Origin: an uncultured Pseudanabaenaceae cyanobacterium
GTDB lineage: Bacteria; Cyanobacteriota; Cyanobacteriia; PCC-9006; JAAUQQ01
Length of the DNA stretch: 50,072 nucleotides
NCBI GenBank assembly: GCA_938021205.1
Contig: CALIGI010000018.1
Coordinates: 1 to 50,072 of the forward strand
Direction: 5' to 3'
Positions within the stretch are counted from its first letter, which is position 1; each line of letters starts with the position of its first letter. Under the pieces are notes generated by a model that was not told where the DNA came from, searched no databases, and saw only the letters and a program-made list of their open reading frames with translations. The position numbers and the translations under genes were made by a program. Positions 1-8,978 of this stretch are shown piece after piece.

Positions 1-828
1 GGCAAAACTGTGGCCATGACCGGCGATGGCGTTAACGATGCCCCCGCCCTCAAGCAAGCCGACATCGGCATTGCCATGGGGATCACCGGCACCGACGTTA
101 GCAAAGAAGCCAGTGACATGGTTCTCCTGGACGACAACTTCGCTACCATCGTCGCCGCCACCGAAGAGGGTCGCGTCGTCTACAGCAACATCCGCCGCTT
201 CATCAAATACATCCTCGGCTCCAACGTGGGCGAAGTGCTCACCATCGGTGCCGCCCCGCTCCTAGGCCTCGGTGGATCCCCCCTCACGCCCCTGCAAATC
301 CTCTGGATGAACCTCGTCACCGATGGCCTTCCCGCCCTAGCCCTCGCCGTTGAGCCCGCCGGTCCCAACGTCATGGACCGCACGCCCTACAATCCCCGCG
401 AAAGCGTCTTTGCACGGGGGCTGGGCTGGTACATCCTGCGCATCGGTCTCGTTTTCGCGGTGTTCACAATTGCGATGATGCTCTGGGCCTTCCGCTACAG
501 CCACAACCCGGCCTATCCAGGTGATCCCGAGCGCTGGCGCACCATGGTATTTACCACGCTGTGCTTGGCGCAAATGGGCCATGCGATCGCCGCCCGCTCC
601 AGCTCCCGCCTCACCCTCAATGTCCCCGCCGGGAGCAACCCCTACATCTGGGCCTCCGTCCTAGGCACCATCCTGCTCCAGCTCATGCTGCTTTACATCC
701 CAGTCCTGCGCAACTTCTTTGGCACCTACGCCCTCAGCCTCACGGAGTTGCTCATCTGCTTCGGTTTTAGCAGCTTTGTCTTCATCTGGGTCGAAGGGGA
801 AAAGCTAGTCGCAAATCTTCAGCGTTAG
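1..828 (+). CDS. P-type cation-transporting ATPase, C-terminal part (5' end outside window)
   Basis: The frame is open from base 1, so this is the tail of a gene that begins upstream. It opens with the hinge motif [20 protein letters not shown] of P-type ATPases, whose aspartates bind Mg2+ in the phosphorylation domain. This is followed by the conserved [11 protein letters not shown] stretch and then about six hydrophobic segments with [18 protein letters not shown], the M5-M6 cation-pathway region. The C-terminal four-helix block is like the cation ATPase C-terminal domain of P2-type calcium or sodium pumps. The protein would move a cation across the plasma or thylakoid membrane at the cost of ATP. 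Ca2+ is the likeliest substrate, but the ion-selective helix M4 lies outside the window. Confidence 0.9.
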   Translation, partial: GKTVAMTGDGVNDAPALKQADIGIAMGITGTDVSKEASDMVLLDDNFATIVAATEEGRVVYSNIRRFIKYILGSNVGEVLTIGAAPLLGLGGSPLTPLQILWMNLVTDGLPALALAVEPAGPNVMDRTPYNPRESVFARGLGWYILRIGLVFAVFTIAMMLWAFRYSHNPAYPGDPERWRTMVFTTLCLAQMGHAIAARSSSRLTLNVPAGSNPYIWASVLGTILLQLMLLYIPVLRNFFGTYALSLTELLICFGFSSFVFIWVEGEKLVANLQR

Positions 829-1453
829 CAATCCAAGCAAAGCTACATTCCTCTCAGGTCAAACTCTCAAATTCAAATTTTCGTCACATTAACTCATTGC
901 ATTGATTCATTACGGGTTTCAATGCAATGCAACAGTTCAAGTGCTCCCCTTTACTTCTATAGGGAGAAAAACCATTAGGGCAGAAGTTATATATCCGATC
1001 ATGTCGAGATTGAAACAAACCTCTATGGGAAACGGTAGCGATCGCCTCTAAATCACCTATTCCTCGGACCAAATAATTAGAGAACCTTAAATTTATGCCC
1101 CAAGCCTGGGCGATTAAATTGATCCCGTTTAAGGTTGATCCCATAGACCATTAGGTATTTACCCCAAGTATCTAATGTCGAGTTCGAGCAATTGATTGAG
1201 TTTGCTGGGAGCTGGTGGTGTATTTTGCATTATTTCAGTGAGCAAGAAACTCCCTTTATTTAGCTCTAACTGTTCGAACGCTCCTCTCTTAAGGCGATCG
1301 CTTCGCCGACTTCCCTAAGAATCGCCCATTGCATTTCCCGAGGCGATCCCCACAAAACCCCTGACTCCCTCCTTCTATCCCCAGATCGACAGGGTGCTTG
1401 CAACTTTGGTGGTGTTTCTCTCTTCTCGCCGCGTCCCCCTTCAGTCTCTTCCT
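829..1453. other. Intergenic region without a supported gene
   Basis: About 625 bases between the ATPase and the zinc-ribbon gene. A HIP1 octamer lies near 1294. An 86-codon open frame on the minus strand (884-1144) has no recognisable motif and I do not call it. No tRNA or clear terminator was seen. Confidence 0.5.
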
Positions 1454-1660
1454 ATGTCTCAGCTCCAAGCCAAGTCCGCCACCGCCGCCACCCAAGTCCA
1501 ACGCATCTGTTGCCCCAACTGCGGCTGCTCGGCTGCAGAGCGCTACTATCTGCCGGAATACCGCATCATCCGTACCCAATGCGGAACCTGCGACTATCTC
1601 ATGGTGATGGGAGACAAGGGCAAAGTGATTGAAGCCTATGCACCTGGCCAAGACTCCTAG
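1454..1660 (+). CDS. Small zinc-ribbon protein (cyanobacterial, often misnamed PriA)
   Basis: A 68-residue protein with two CxxC knuckles, CPNC and CGTC, about 25 residues apart. It ends in a conserved KVIEAYAPG tail. Small cyanobacterial proteins of this pattern are frequently labelled replication restart helicase PriA in databases, although they contain only a zinc-ribbon-like module and no helicase domain. I chose the ATG at 1454 because the homologous part begins there; the frame is open further upstream to 1394 with low-quality sequence. Function is unknown, with nucleic-acid or protein binding through one Zn2+ the likely role. It is followed by a strong bidirectional terminator. Confidence 0.75.
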   Translation: MSQLQAKSATAATQVQRICCPNCGCSAAERYYLPEYRIIRTQCGTCDYLMVMGDKGKVIEAYAPGQDS

Positions 1661-1710
1661 GCTCCGACCCCAACGACTGTTATAGCCCTAATGTATCAAG
1701 GGCTCCCGGT

Positions 1711-1757
1711 CAACAAAAAGCGCTCGATTCCAAATGGGAATCGAGCGCTTTTTGTTG
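1711..1757. terminator. Perfect 21-bp hairpin, bidirectional terminator
   Basis: The arms 1711-1731 and 1737-1757 are perfect reverse complements of 21 bases with a 5-base loop. The stem has AAAAA on the left and TTTTT on the right, so it can end transcripts from the zinc-ribbon gene (+) and from the convergent rlmN gene (-). Confidence 0.85.
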
Positions 1758-1773
1758 AGCCAAGAACCAGTCC

Positions 1774-2889
1774 CTAAACCTTCTGGGCTCGCAACTGCCC
1801 ACAGGCCGCATCTGCCTCTAGGCCACGGGAATAGCGAACACTGGTGGCAATATGGCGATCGCGCAATCGCTGGGCAAACCCCTCCACACTCTCCCGACTG
1901 GGTCGCTTATAGTCAACCTCTGTGATCGGGTTGTAGGGAATCAAATTCACATGACTCTGGAAGCCCCGCAACTGCTTCGCCAACTCATCCGCTTGGCGCA
2001 TTGAATCATTCAGCCCCGCCAGCAAAATATATTCAAAGCTCACTCGCCGCCCTGTTATTAGCAAATACTCTCGACATTCCTCCAACAACTCCTCAAAGGG
2101 ATACTTCTTGGCCGTCGGGATCAACTTCTGCCGCAGCTCCTGATTTGAGGCATGGAGACTCACCGCTAGGGTGAACTGCGGCGTCCGTTCATCCACCGTA
2201 CCCAGCTCCGCTAGCTGGCGAATCCGTCCCGGAATCCCCACGGTCGACACCGTCATGCCCCGCTGACCAATGCCCACATCCTGATTGAGACAGTGAATCG
2301 CCTTCACCACCTCCTTAGTATTCAACAACGGTTCCCCCATGCCCATGAATACGAGGTTGCTTACCCGCCGTTCAAAATCTTCCTGAACCGTCAAGACCTG
2401 ATCAATAATTTCTGCCGCCGTCAGGTTCCGCTGAAAACCACCTTTCCCCGTAGCGCAAAAGTCGCAGGCCATGGGACAGCCCACCTGGGAAGAAACGCAG
2501 ACTGTGAGGCGCTTCTCAGATGGCATACCCACTGTTTCAATAATGTGGCCATCTTTGAGCCGCAGCAGAAACTTCACCGTGCCATCGGGAGCGACCGAGC
2601 GGAAATGAATTTTGGAGCGTCCCAGATCCAGCTCCCCAGCATGCTCCCGCTGGGTCATCTGCTCCCGCCAGGCCTTGGGGAATACCGAAATCTCCATCAA
2701 ACTGCGAGCCTGACGCTGGTATAGCCACTGATGGAGCTGCTTGCCGCGATAGGCGGGCTGGCCCTGCACTTGGATCCAGTCCGTCAGCTCCGCCTGGGAA
2801 CGACCAACGAGAGGAAGGTTATCTACGATCGCGGGAGCTGTAGTCGAAACCAAATCAGCCATAGCAGCAGTGGGAACAGCGGAAGCCAT
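1774..2889 (-). CDS. rlmN: Dual-specificity 23S rRNA/tRNA adenosine-C2 methyltransferase RlmN
   Basis: A radical-SAM methyltransferase that makes 2-methyladenosine in 23S rRNA (A2503) and, in well-studied members, in tRNA. The radical SAM cluster motif [15 protein letters not shown] supplies the three cysteines of the [4Fe-4S] centre in the family's CX3CX2C spacing. GMGEPLLN is the SAM-binding region. The C-terminal AACGQL contains the second methyl-carrying cysteine. The length of about 371 residues is normal for the family. I chose the ATG at 2889; the frame is open to 2919, and an internal ATG at 2862 is also possible because the first 40 residues are not conserved. It is convergent with the zinc-ribbon gene and shares its terminator. 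Confidence 0.93.
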   Translation of the reverse strand: MASAVPTAAMADLVSTTAPAIVDNLPLVGRSQAELTDWIQVQGQPAYRGKQLHQWLYQRQARSLMEISVFPKAWREQMTQREHAGELDLGRSKIHFRSVAPDGTVKFLLRLKDGHIIETVGMPSEKRLTVCVSSQVGCPMACDFCATGKGGFQRNLTAAEIIDQVLTVQEDFERRVSNLVFMGMGEPLLNTKEVVKAIHCLNQDVGIGQRGMTVSTVGIPGRIRQLAELGTVDERTPQFTLAVSLHASNQELRQKLIPTAKKYPFEELLEECREYLLITGRRVSFEYILLAGLNDSMRQADELAKQLRGFQSHVNLIPYNPITEVDYKRPSRESVEGFAQRLRDRHIATSVRYSRGLEADAACGQLRAQKV

Positions 2890-2999
2890 AATCGGACAGC
2901 GGCGTTGAGCCAGCAACAAAAAGCATCAGCTTCTATCCTAAGGGCTTTACTGCCGGGGCAGGGAACAGACTCCGCTAGGGTTCATCAATCCACAAAAAA

Positions 3000-3608
3000 C
3001 TAATAAATCCGTCGTTCCCGACGCACCCTGGCCCGAGGTGCGGGAGGCAAATCCAAAGGCGGGCCTTGAATCGAGCGGTGCGCAGGCCTAGCTCTATCCT
3101 CTGGCGCTGGCCCGGTCATAGCTCTAGGCCCCAAATTATTGAGCGATGCTGGGTTTGGAACCACAAACTTTGGTTTAACCCCAGTCTGTGCCGACGGGCT
3201 GCTGCGACGGCGATGAGCATTCTGACCTGGGCTTGGACGAGACATCCCAGGATTAACGAAGTTGTTGGCGCGGAATCCCGGTCTAGCCACAGGAGAATAG
3301 CCTTGGCGCGATCGCGATATCCCCCCGGAGCGAGCAGAACGAAACTGCTGAGCCATCAGGACCGCAGCACTACGAGTCATTCCAGAGAAAGCTTTCCCAG
3401 AGCGCCTTAACCCACCTGAAAACTGACTGGTTGTGGAGTCATAGCGCTGCTGTCGTAGCCAACGGACCAATAGTCCAGCCCCCACTGTCAACATCCCAAA
3501 AGCAAAGAGCGAGCCACGCTCACCCACTCCGCCAACAACCATATCGGCAGCGCCCACCGTCCAAACAAAGCTAGCTAAAGCATCCTTACGAGAGGTCGTG
3601 CGCGCCAC
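3000..3608 (-). CDS. Hypothetical membrane-anchored protein with basic, Pro/Arg-rich tail
   Basis: A 202-residue protein I do not recognise. Residues about 15-55 are hydrophobic and glycine-rich and could form one or two membrane helices. The rest is a low-complexity tail rich in Arg, Ser, Pro and Gly, likely disordered and strongly basic. The start at 3608 is a GTG. It lies 110 bases upstream of rlmN on the same strand, so the two could be co-transcribed. No function is assigned. Confidence 0.6.
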   Translation of the reverse strand: MARTTSRKDALASFVWTVGAADMVVGGVGERGSLFAFGMLTVGAGLLVRWLRQQRYDSTTSQFSGGLRRSGKAFSGMTRSAAVLMAQQFRSARSGGISRSRQGYSPVARPGFRANNFVNPGMSRPSPGQNAHRRRSSPSAQTGVKPKFVVPNPASLNNLGPRAMTGPAPEDRARPAHRSIQGPPLDLPPAPRARVRRERRIY

Positions 3609-3721
3609 AGGGAGTCCTCCAGGAAATAGCGAATGAGAACATTATGATGACTTTACAGGGGAACGTTGCCCCCAGGGACAGCCTCAACAAAGCGATCGCG
3701 AGCGAGGAAATCCCTCGAGTC

Positions 3722-3892
3722 TTAGGTCAACCCAATCCAGCTCAACACCCCGCGCCCGGTCAAATATTCAACCAATACGATCGCCACAAACCCCACCATC
3801 GCCGCCCGTCCATTAAGCTTCTCCGCATATCTATGAAAGCCATACTTGGGCTGAGCAAACTGGGGTGTCACAGTGGGAGTCGGTTTAGCCAT
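3722..3892 (-). CDS. High-light-inducible protein, one-helix chlorophyll-binding (Hlip/SCP)
   Basis: A 56-residue protein containing the chlorophyll a/b-binding signature EKLNGRAAMVGFVA, followed by a single membrane helix. The Glu, Asn and Arg of ExxNxR ligate chlorophyll and form the helix-crossing salt bridge in the LHC superfamily. Hlips sit in the thylakoid membrane, bind chlorophyll and carotenoid, and protect newly made photosystem II under light stress. I chose the ATG at 3892 because a following MAKPTPT-type polar leader is typical; an ATG at 3928 would add twelve residues. The gene sits alone, divergent from alanine dehydrogenase. Confidence 0.88.
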   Translation of the reverse strand: MAKPTPTVTPQFAQPKYGFHRYAEKLNGRAAMVGFVAIVLVEYLTGRGVLSWIGLT

Positions 3893-4258
3893 GGGGAAAG
3901 TCGAGTCGTACAGAACAAGCAGTAACAATATAACGTTTCCCGCAGTCCAATCCCCAAGGGGGTTTTAAGTCGTCACCGTAAAACTACCCCCAGCCTCTAG
4001 GTCTGCCACCCAGACCACTCAGCACAATCATTCAACTTCAGCCCTAGATAGATTTATGTTCCTGATGACCCGCCAGATCCCAAATGCAGGTATTAGATTG
4101 AAGCTAGAAACCCGTCTCGCCCCCAGCGATCAACCTGCGCATATCGCTATTCACCCAGCCAAGTCCATCTCATCGGTCGAATGCCATTCGAATCGTTGTG
4201 CGGCCAACCGTGATTAGCGTACCAGTATCCTCCTGCGCCCAGCCTTAAAGCCTTAGAG
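3893..4258. other. Divergent promoter region between hlip and ald
   Basis: About 365 bases between the divergent Hlip and alanine dehydrogenase genes. It must hold both promoters, but no element could be assigned with confidence by eye. Confidence 0.4.
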
Positions 4259-5362
4259 ATGAACATCATGAAAATCGGTGTCCCTAAAGAGATCAAGGAT
4301 CAAGAGCAACGGGTAGGCCTCCTACCCGCTAGCGTTCGAGCTCTCACGGATCAAGGTCACAGCGTTGTCGTGGAAACCCAAGCTGGCGCAGGAGCAGGCC
4401 AGCCAGATGAAGCCTACCGTCAAGCTGGAGCCAGAATCACAGAGGAAGCTGCCGAAGCTTGGGCTCAAGACATGGTGGTCAAAGTCAAGGAGCCTTTGAC
4501 AACTGAATATGATTATTTGCGCAAAGGCCTCCTGCTGTTTACCTACCTGCATTTGGCCGCCAACCTAGCTTTGACCGAGGCATTATTAGATAGCGGTACC
4601 AGTGCGATCGCCTATGAATGCGTAGAACGCGATCGCCGTTTCCCCCTGCTCACCCCCATGAGCATCATTGCGGGCAAACTCTCCGTGCAATTTGGAGCCC
4701 ATTTCCTCGAAGCCCCCCAGGGCGGTAGCGGCATTCTCCTCGGCGGCGTCCCCGGCGTACGCTCCGGTCGGGTCACCATCCTCGGCGGTGGCATCGTCGG
4801 CACCGAAGCCGCCAAGATGGCCGTGGGCCTGGGTGCCCAAGTACAAATCCTCGACATTAATATAGATCGCCTTGGCGAACTCGAAACCCTATTTGGTTCC
4901 CGCGTTGAACTCCTCCACAGCAACAAGGCTCAAATCGAAGCCATTGTGCCCCAAGCTGACCTGTTGGTCGGTGCAGTCCTCATTCCAGGCCGCCGTCCTC
5001 CCACCCTCGTCAGCCAAGAGCTCGTCAGCAAAATGCGCCCTGGCTCCGTCATCGTCGACGTGGCAGTAGACCAAGGCGGCTGCATTGAAACCATCCGAAC
5101 CACCAGCCATACTTCACCCACCTACCTCGAATCCGGCGTCCTCCACTACGGTGTGCCCAATATGCCCGGAGCCGTCCCCGCCACAGCCGCCCAAGCCCTC
5201 AACAACAGCACCCTGCCCTACGTGCTTCAACTTGCCAATAACGGCATGGCAGCCCTCAAAGCCAACGCCGACCTAGCCCAGGGGCTCAACGTTCACCAGC
5301 ATGAGCTAACCCATCCAGCCCTCCGCCAAGCCTTTCCCCAGCTCTGCGCAGCCGTCGCCTAA
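4259..5362 (+). CDS. ald: Alanine dehydrogenase
   Basis: NAD-dependent enzyme that interconverts L-alanine and pyruvate plus ammonia in the cytoplasm. The N-terminal half begins with [17 protein letters not shown] and contains KVKEP (catalytic lysine region) and LFTYLHLA (catalytic histidine region). The NAD-binding Rossmann motif is [18 protein letters not shown] at about residues 175-192. The C-terminal part contains [20 protein letters not shown] and [11 protein letters not shown], both hallmarks of the family. The length of 367 residues is typical. Two start codons, 4259 and 4268, are three codons apart; the second (MKIGVPKE) matches the usual N-terminus. In cyanobacteria the enzyme serves alanine catabolism and nitrogen recycling. 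Confidence 0.95.
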   Translation: MNIMKIGVPKEIKDQEQRVGLLPASVRALTDQGHSVVVETQAGAGAGQPDEAYRQAGARITEEAAEAWAQDMVVKVKEPLTTEYDYLRKGLLLFTYLHLAANLALTEALLDSGTSAIAYECVERDRRFPLLTPMSIIAGKLSVQFGAHFLEAPQGGSGILLGGVPGVRSGRVTILGGGIVGTEAAKMAVGLGAQVQILDINIDRLGELETLFGSRVELLHSNKAQIEAIVPQADLLVGAVLIPGRRPPTLVSQELVSKMRPGSVIVDVAVDQGGCIETIRTTSHTSPTYLESGVLHYGVPNMPGAVPATAAQALNNSTLPYVLQLANNGMAALKANADLAQGLNVHQHELTHPALRQAFPQLCAAVA

Positions 5363-5479
5363 AGGTCTCGCAATCATCCAGCTTAGGAAAGGTTTAGCAG
5401 ACAAGCTAATCCAAGCCCCTAATCCCATTCCAACTCCCCCCGCCCTGGTAAAAGCCAGCCAAACAGCCGATCCTCCCTT

Positions 5480-5514
5480 AACTTTCCCTCTTAAGTAAAT
5501 TCAGGGGGAAAGTT
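5480..5514. terminator. Possible terminator between convergent ald and DUF2993 genes
   Basis: A 9-bp inverted repeat, AACTTTCCC (5480-5488) and GGGAAAGTT (5506-5514), lies between the two convergent stop codons. The T-tract is short, so the call rests mainly on position. Confidence 0.4.
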
Positions 5515-5532
5515 TGACTTGAGCTTCTGTCC

Positions 5533-6282
5533 CTAAGCTGCCCCCTTCGCCTCCGGGAACTTCTCAATATTTGCCGTACCGTAAAACACCAGCTTCGAAC
5601 CGCGAATGCGAATGCGATCCACCCGCAACTGAGTCCCATCTAACGCAAACTTATCCAGGTTCATCAGATCATTGACATGGGCAACGAGGGCCTTCGCCAC
5701 AGACTGGGATTCCTCATCCCCTTCATAAGACACATCTACAAACTGAATCTTGCGGCGATCTTCCACATCCACCCCTGCCTCAATGCTGAGCTGGACTGTT
5801 TCAGGCTGCTCCCCCACACTCACTGTGGAATCCAACTTCAACTTGCGATTCTTCTGAACCGCCATGGTGGTGTTCCGAAATTTGAGAGGCTTCCCCTCAT
5901 ACTCAATGAGCTCTAGCTTCGCGACAACAAATGGCGTATTGAACGAAGTCGTCAAATCCTCTTCAGTTAGCACCACCCGCATTGTGGCTTCTACGGCCCG
6001 GCGGAGCATCACCTTGCCCTTAAAAATTGCGCCAAAGTCAATGGAAATGGCTTGGAGATAGAGCTCCATGACCTCAATGCGGAGGCCATTGTACATGCGT
6101 AAGCCCTGACCTACGAGGTCAAAGCCATCAATACTACCTTGCAAAAGCTTAGCGACGGGTTCTGCTCGAACCGCCGCCTCAAGGCTATCAGTCTGTTTAA
6201 ACAAAGCTGCGATCGCTGCGGTTACCGCTTTACTGATAACCTGATCGCCGCCTTGACCCATCGATGGGAGGCCGCCAAACAC
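5533..6282 (-). CDS. DUF2993 domain protein (LmeA-like lipid-binding family)
   Basis: A 249-residue protein matching the cyanobacterial DUF2993 family in layout. It has a short start MFGGLPSMGQGG, an amphipathic N-terminal region ending in LFKQTDSLEAAV, and a beta-rich domain with alternating hydrophobic residues running to the C-terminus. The actinobacterial member LmeA binds phosphoinositides in the envelope; the cyanobacterial proteins are uncharacterised. There is no convincing Sec signal peptide. The start at 6282 is a GTG, and an ATG at 6261 is an alternative. I infer a lipid- or membrane-associated role only from the family. Confidence 0.75.
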   Translation of the reverse strand: MFGGLPSMGQGGDQVISKAVTAAIAALFKQTDSLEAAVRAEPVAKLLQGSIDGFDLVGQGLRMYNGLRIEVMELYLQAISIDFGAIFKGKVMLRRAVEATMRVVLTEEDLTTSFNTPFVVAKLELIEYEGKPLKFRNTTMAVQKNRKLKLDSTVSVGEQPETVQLSIEAGVDVEDRRKIQFVDVSYEGDEESQSVAKALVAHVNDLMNLDKFALDGTQLRVDRIRIRGSKLVFYGTANIEKFPEAKGAA

Positions 6283-6986
6283 GCTTACTGCCTCGCTTCA
6301 CTGAACGACACCAGACACAACAGCCCTAAATGTGTTGTATCTGTTGAAGAACAAGCATTACCGCTAGATCCTAGCCCAAAGCGCCACCGCAGTGCATAAA
6401 GAAAGTCCCTGGGCTGCATTGGCTGACTCGCCATCGTTTAGTCCTCCCCAGGAATTCGTTGCTGTAGCACCCCATTCAACTGACCCAAGCCCTGTAAGTA
6501 CAAGCTAGCAAAGGTTCAATTCAGGTATCGCTTTGATGTTAAGAGACGAAGACAAGATAGTCCATCCTGAAGATGTCCAACTTCCATCGGCAAAGCTCAA
6601 AGCCCCAAAATGTCATTGTCATAAAAATCTGTCAGCTTCTAGAAAGGTAGACACCGCAAAGAATCTCTCTCAAATATCCCTCTCTAGTGAAATGACATCA
6701 GCCAAACAAGCCTTCTCCATGACATCAGCCCTGCCATTTAGAAGTGGCCGACGGTCTGCTCACAACGAGGAGTCACGGAATTCCGGCAATACAAGCCCAG
6801 CAAACAAAGACTTACCGGGACTGTAGAGCAGCCTTGAATAGGCTCTGGGCAAACGAAATAATTACCTAGGTAAGCTAACGATTTCACAAAAATAAAACAA
6901 TCAAAACCCTGAATTATTCTGAATCTTATTCGTTATAGAAAAGTCATATTAGGGTTATCACCGCTTGAGCCTTTACGACTGAACCG
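6283..6986. other. Long intergenic region, no supported gene
   Basis: About 700 bases. One open frame at 6533-6826 (97 codons) has a composition unlike a folded protein, with many Ser, Lys and Asn and no motif, and I leave it uncalled. The last 150 bases are AT-rich and probably carry the promoter of the metalloprotease gene. Confidence 0.45.
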
Positions 6987-8756
6987 ATGCCTAACTCAGA
7001 TGCCACCCATGTTTTTGCGACTGCACTACCACTTGCCCCCAGTGCAGACACCGTAGCGCCTTACGGACTAAGCGAAAGCACCAGCAGAGAGCCCCAAGGT
7101 GCTCAAGCGATCGCCCTCCCCATCCACAACGACATCAACGCCGACGGTCAAGGCGATCTCATCTGGCGCAACTACAGCAATGGCGCAAACGCCGTTTGGA
7201 AGACCCCGACTGCAACCAACGTCGGCGCTGAGTTCATCGAAGGACTCGGCGATACAAATTGGCGCATTACTGCTGCCGGTGACTTCAATAACGATGGCTA
7301 CAGTGACCTCCTATGGCGCAATGAGGAAAGTGGACAAAATGTTCTGTGGTACCTGAACGACGGCGTGGTTCAAGAACGACGTTTTCTTGAGACCCTCGCA
7401 GACACCAGTTGGGAAATCAAAGCAGCGGGTGATTTCGACCAAGATGGCAACCTAGATATTCTTTGGCGCAACAATGACAACGGCAGCAATGCTGTCTGGC
7501 TAATGAATAGCGATGCCAGTGTTAGGGAGCGCGCTTTCATCGAAGGTCTAGGCGATACCCAGTGGGACATCGTTGGTGCAGCAGACTTTGATGGCAATAA
7601 TTCCACCGATATCCTCTGGCGTAATCAAAAAACCGGCCAAAATGTGATTTGGAGCATGGCCAACCTTAACCTTACCGAGCGCTCCTTTATCACAGGCTTA
7701 AATGACCTGGATTGGGAAATCGAAGGCGCAGGGGATCTCAACGGCGATGGCAATGTCAGTATTGTTTGGCGCAACTATGCAACCGGCCAAAATGCGCTGT
7801 GGAACATGAACGGCAAACAAATTGCCGAGCGTGTCTTTCTTCAATCAATTGACGATCCCAACTGGGAGCCCATCGTTGCAGCGAGACCCACCTCTCAAAA
7901 CAATGAGAATGGCAATGAGCAAAGCCCAGTTTCGGAGCCCCCTGTCCAAGACAACACATCAAGCAATTTTAATATTCAGTTCGACTACCGCTTTGACACC
8001 AACGGCTGGTTCAATGCCGAACGACGTGCCGCCCTCGAAGCCGCTGCAGACGTCTGGGAAAGCATCATTCTGGATGAATTTGAAGATACTCCAGCCGGAA
8101 CTCAGACCCCCTTCGTTCTAAACCCACAAACCGGGGAGTTCGAAGGCACAATCCGCAATGCTGGCACCCGCTTCGAATTCACCGAATTTACAACCGATGT
8201 TGAGATTGATGACTTGCTCATCTTTGTGGGAGCCCAAGAGCTGGGTAGCAGCGTCTTAGGTCAAGGTGGAGCATCAGGATTCTCGCCCCTTGAAATACGC
8301 TACGTCGGTGAGGACTTTGAACCTTGGCTGGGATCTATTAGCTTTAACAGCGAGATCAACTGGTTCTTCGATAGCACACCCAGTACTCGCGATGATATCC
8401 CCTCTAATCAAAACGACTTTATTTCCACTGCAATCCATGAAATTGCCCATGTCCTAGGCTTCAACAACGGCATCAATGCTTTTGCTCGGCACGTTTCAAA
8501 TGGCACCTTCAACGGTCCTAGCGCCATTGAGAGAAATGGGGGAACTGGCGTGCCACTAGAGGGGGGAAGCAGTAACCCTGAACTCAACTCTCATATCGAA
8601 GATGGACATGAACATGACGGTTCTGGCGAAACGGTCTTAGATCCGGGCAGTGTGACTGGCGAACGCCAGCTTCCCACAGTGATCGACATCGCAATCCTAG
8701 ATGACATTGGCTACGACGTGGACTTCAGTCAAGCCTCTCAGAATTCGCCGGGGTAG
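6987..8756 (+). CDS. FG-GAP/VCBS-like repeat protein with C-terminal zinc metalloprotease domain
   Basis: 589 residues in two parts. Residues about 45-300 are five to six repeats of about 48 residues. Each contains an acidic loop such as GDFNNDGYSDLLWRN and GDFDQDGNLDILWRN followed by GxNxxW, which resembles the calcium-binding FG-GAP/VCBS repeats of extracellular beta-propellers. A Ser/Asn/Pro linker follows. The rest begins FDYRFDTNGWFNAERRAALE and contains HEIAHVLGFN, with His484, Glu485 and His488 as zinc ligands and catalytic base. The next metzincin position after HExxHxxG is Asn, not His, so the third ligand is elsewhere or unusual. No N-terminal signal peptide is visible, which fits type I secretion or an undetected route. 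It stands alone, with a terminator after it. Confidence 0.8.
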   Translation: MPNSDATHVFATALPLAPSADTVAPYGLSESTSREPQGAQAIALPIHNDINADGQGDLIWRNYSNGANAVWKTPTATNVGAEFIEGLGDTNWRITAAGDFNNDGYSDLLWRNEESGQNVLWYLNDGVVQERRFLETLADTSWEIKAAGDFDQDGNLDILWRNNDNGSNAVWLMNSDASVRERAFIEGLGDTQWDIVGAADFDGNNSTDILWRNQKTGQNVIWSMANLNLTERSFITGLNDLDWEIEGAGDLNGDGNVSIVWRNYATGQNALWNMNGKQIAERVFLQSIDDPNWEPIVAARPTSQNNENGNEQSPVSEPPVQDNTSSNFNIQFDYRFDTNGWFNAERRAALEAAADVWESIILDEFEDTPAGTQTPFVLNPQTGEFEGTIRNAGTRFEFTEFTTDVEIDDLLIFVGAQELGSSVLGQGGASGFSPLEIRYVGEDFEPWLGSISFNSEINWFFDSTPSTRDDIPSNQNDFISTAIHEIAHVLGFNNGINAFARHVSNGTFNGPSAIERNGGTGVPLEGGSSNPELNSHIEDGHEHDGSGETVLDPGSVTGERQLPTVIDIAILDDIGYDVDFSQASQNSPG

Positions 8757-8800
8757 TCTTTGGGCCTCCGAAGGTTAACTCATGACAAGTGTTCTGGAGG

Positions 8801-8832
8801 GTGTCCTGGGCTGCATCTGCAGCCCAGGACAC
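8801..8832 (+). terminator. Perfect 14-bp hairpin after the metalloprotease gene
   Basis: Arms 8801-8814 and 8819-8832 are perfect reverse complements (GTGTCCTGGGCTGC and its complement) with a 4-base loop, followed by TTT. Position 45 bases after the stop codon supports a terminator, although the T-tract is short. Confidence 0.6.
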
Positions 8833-8978
8833 TTTGGTGATGGAGGAAAGCAAGCTGACCTTTCGCACGGTTCAGCTCCTAGAATAGAAAATACGCTCTT
8901 TAACCTTTATTAAGCGTTACCTGAGCAAGACAATGATTTTGCATCCACCTTCTGTTTAGGGTGAGCCAACGCCAGATT

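Noticed and set aside
884..1144. 86-codon minus-strand open frame
   Set aside because: No motif, no ribosome site, composition unlike neighbours' proteins; likely chance.
6533..6826. 97-codon plus-strand open frame in the gap before the metalloprotease
   Set aside because: Polar low-complexity product without recognisable family and no ribosome site near the ATG.
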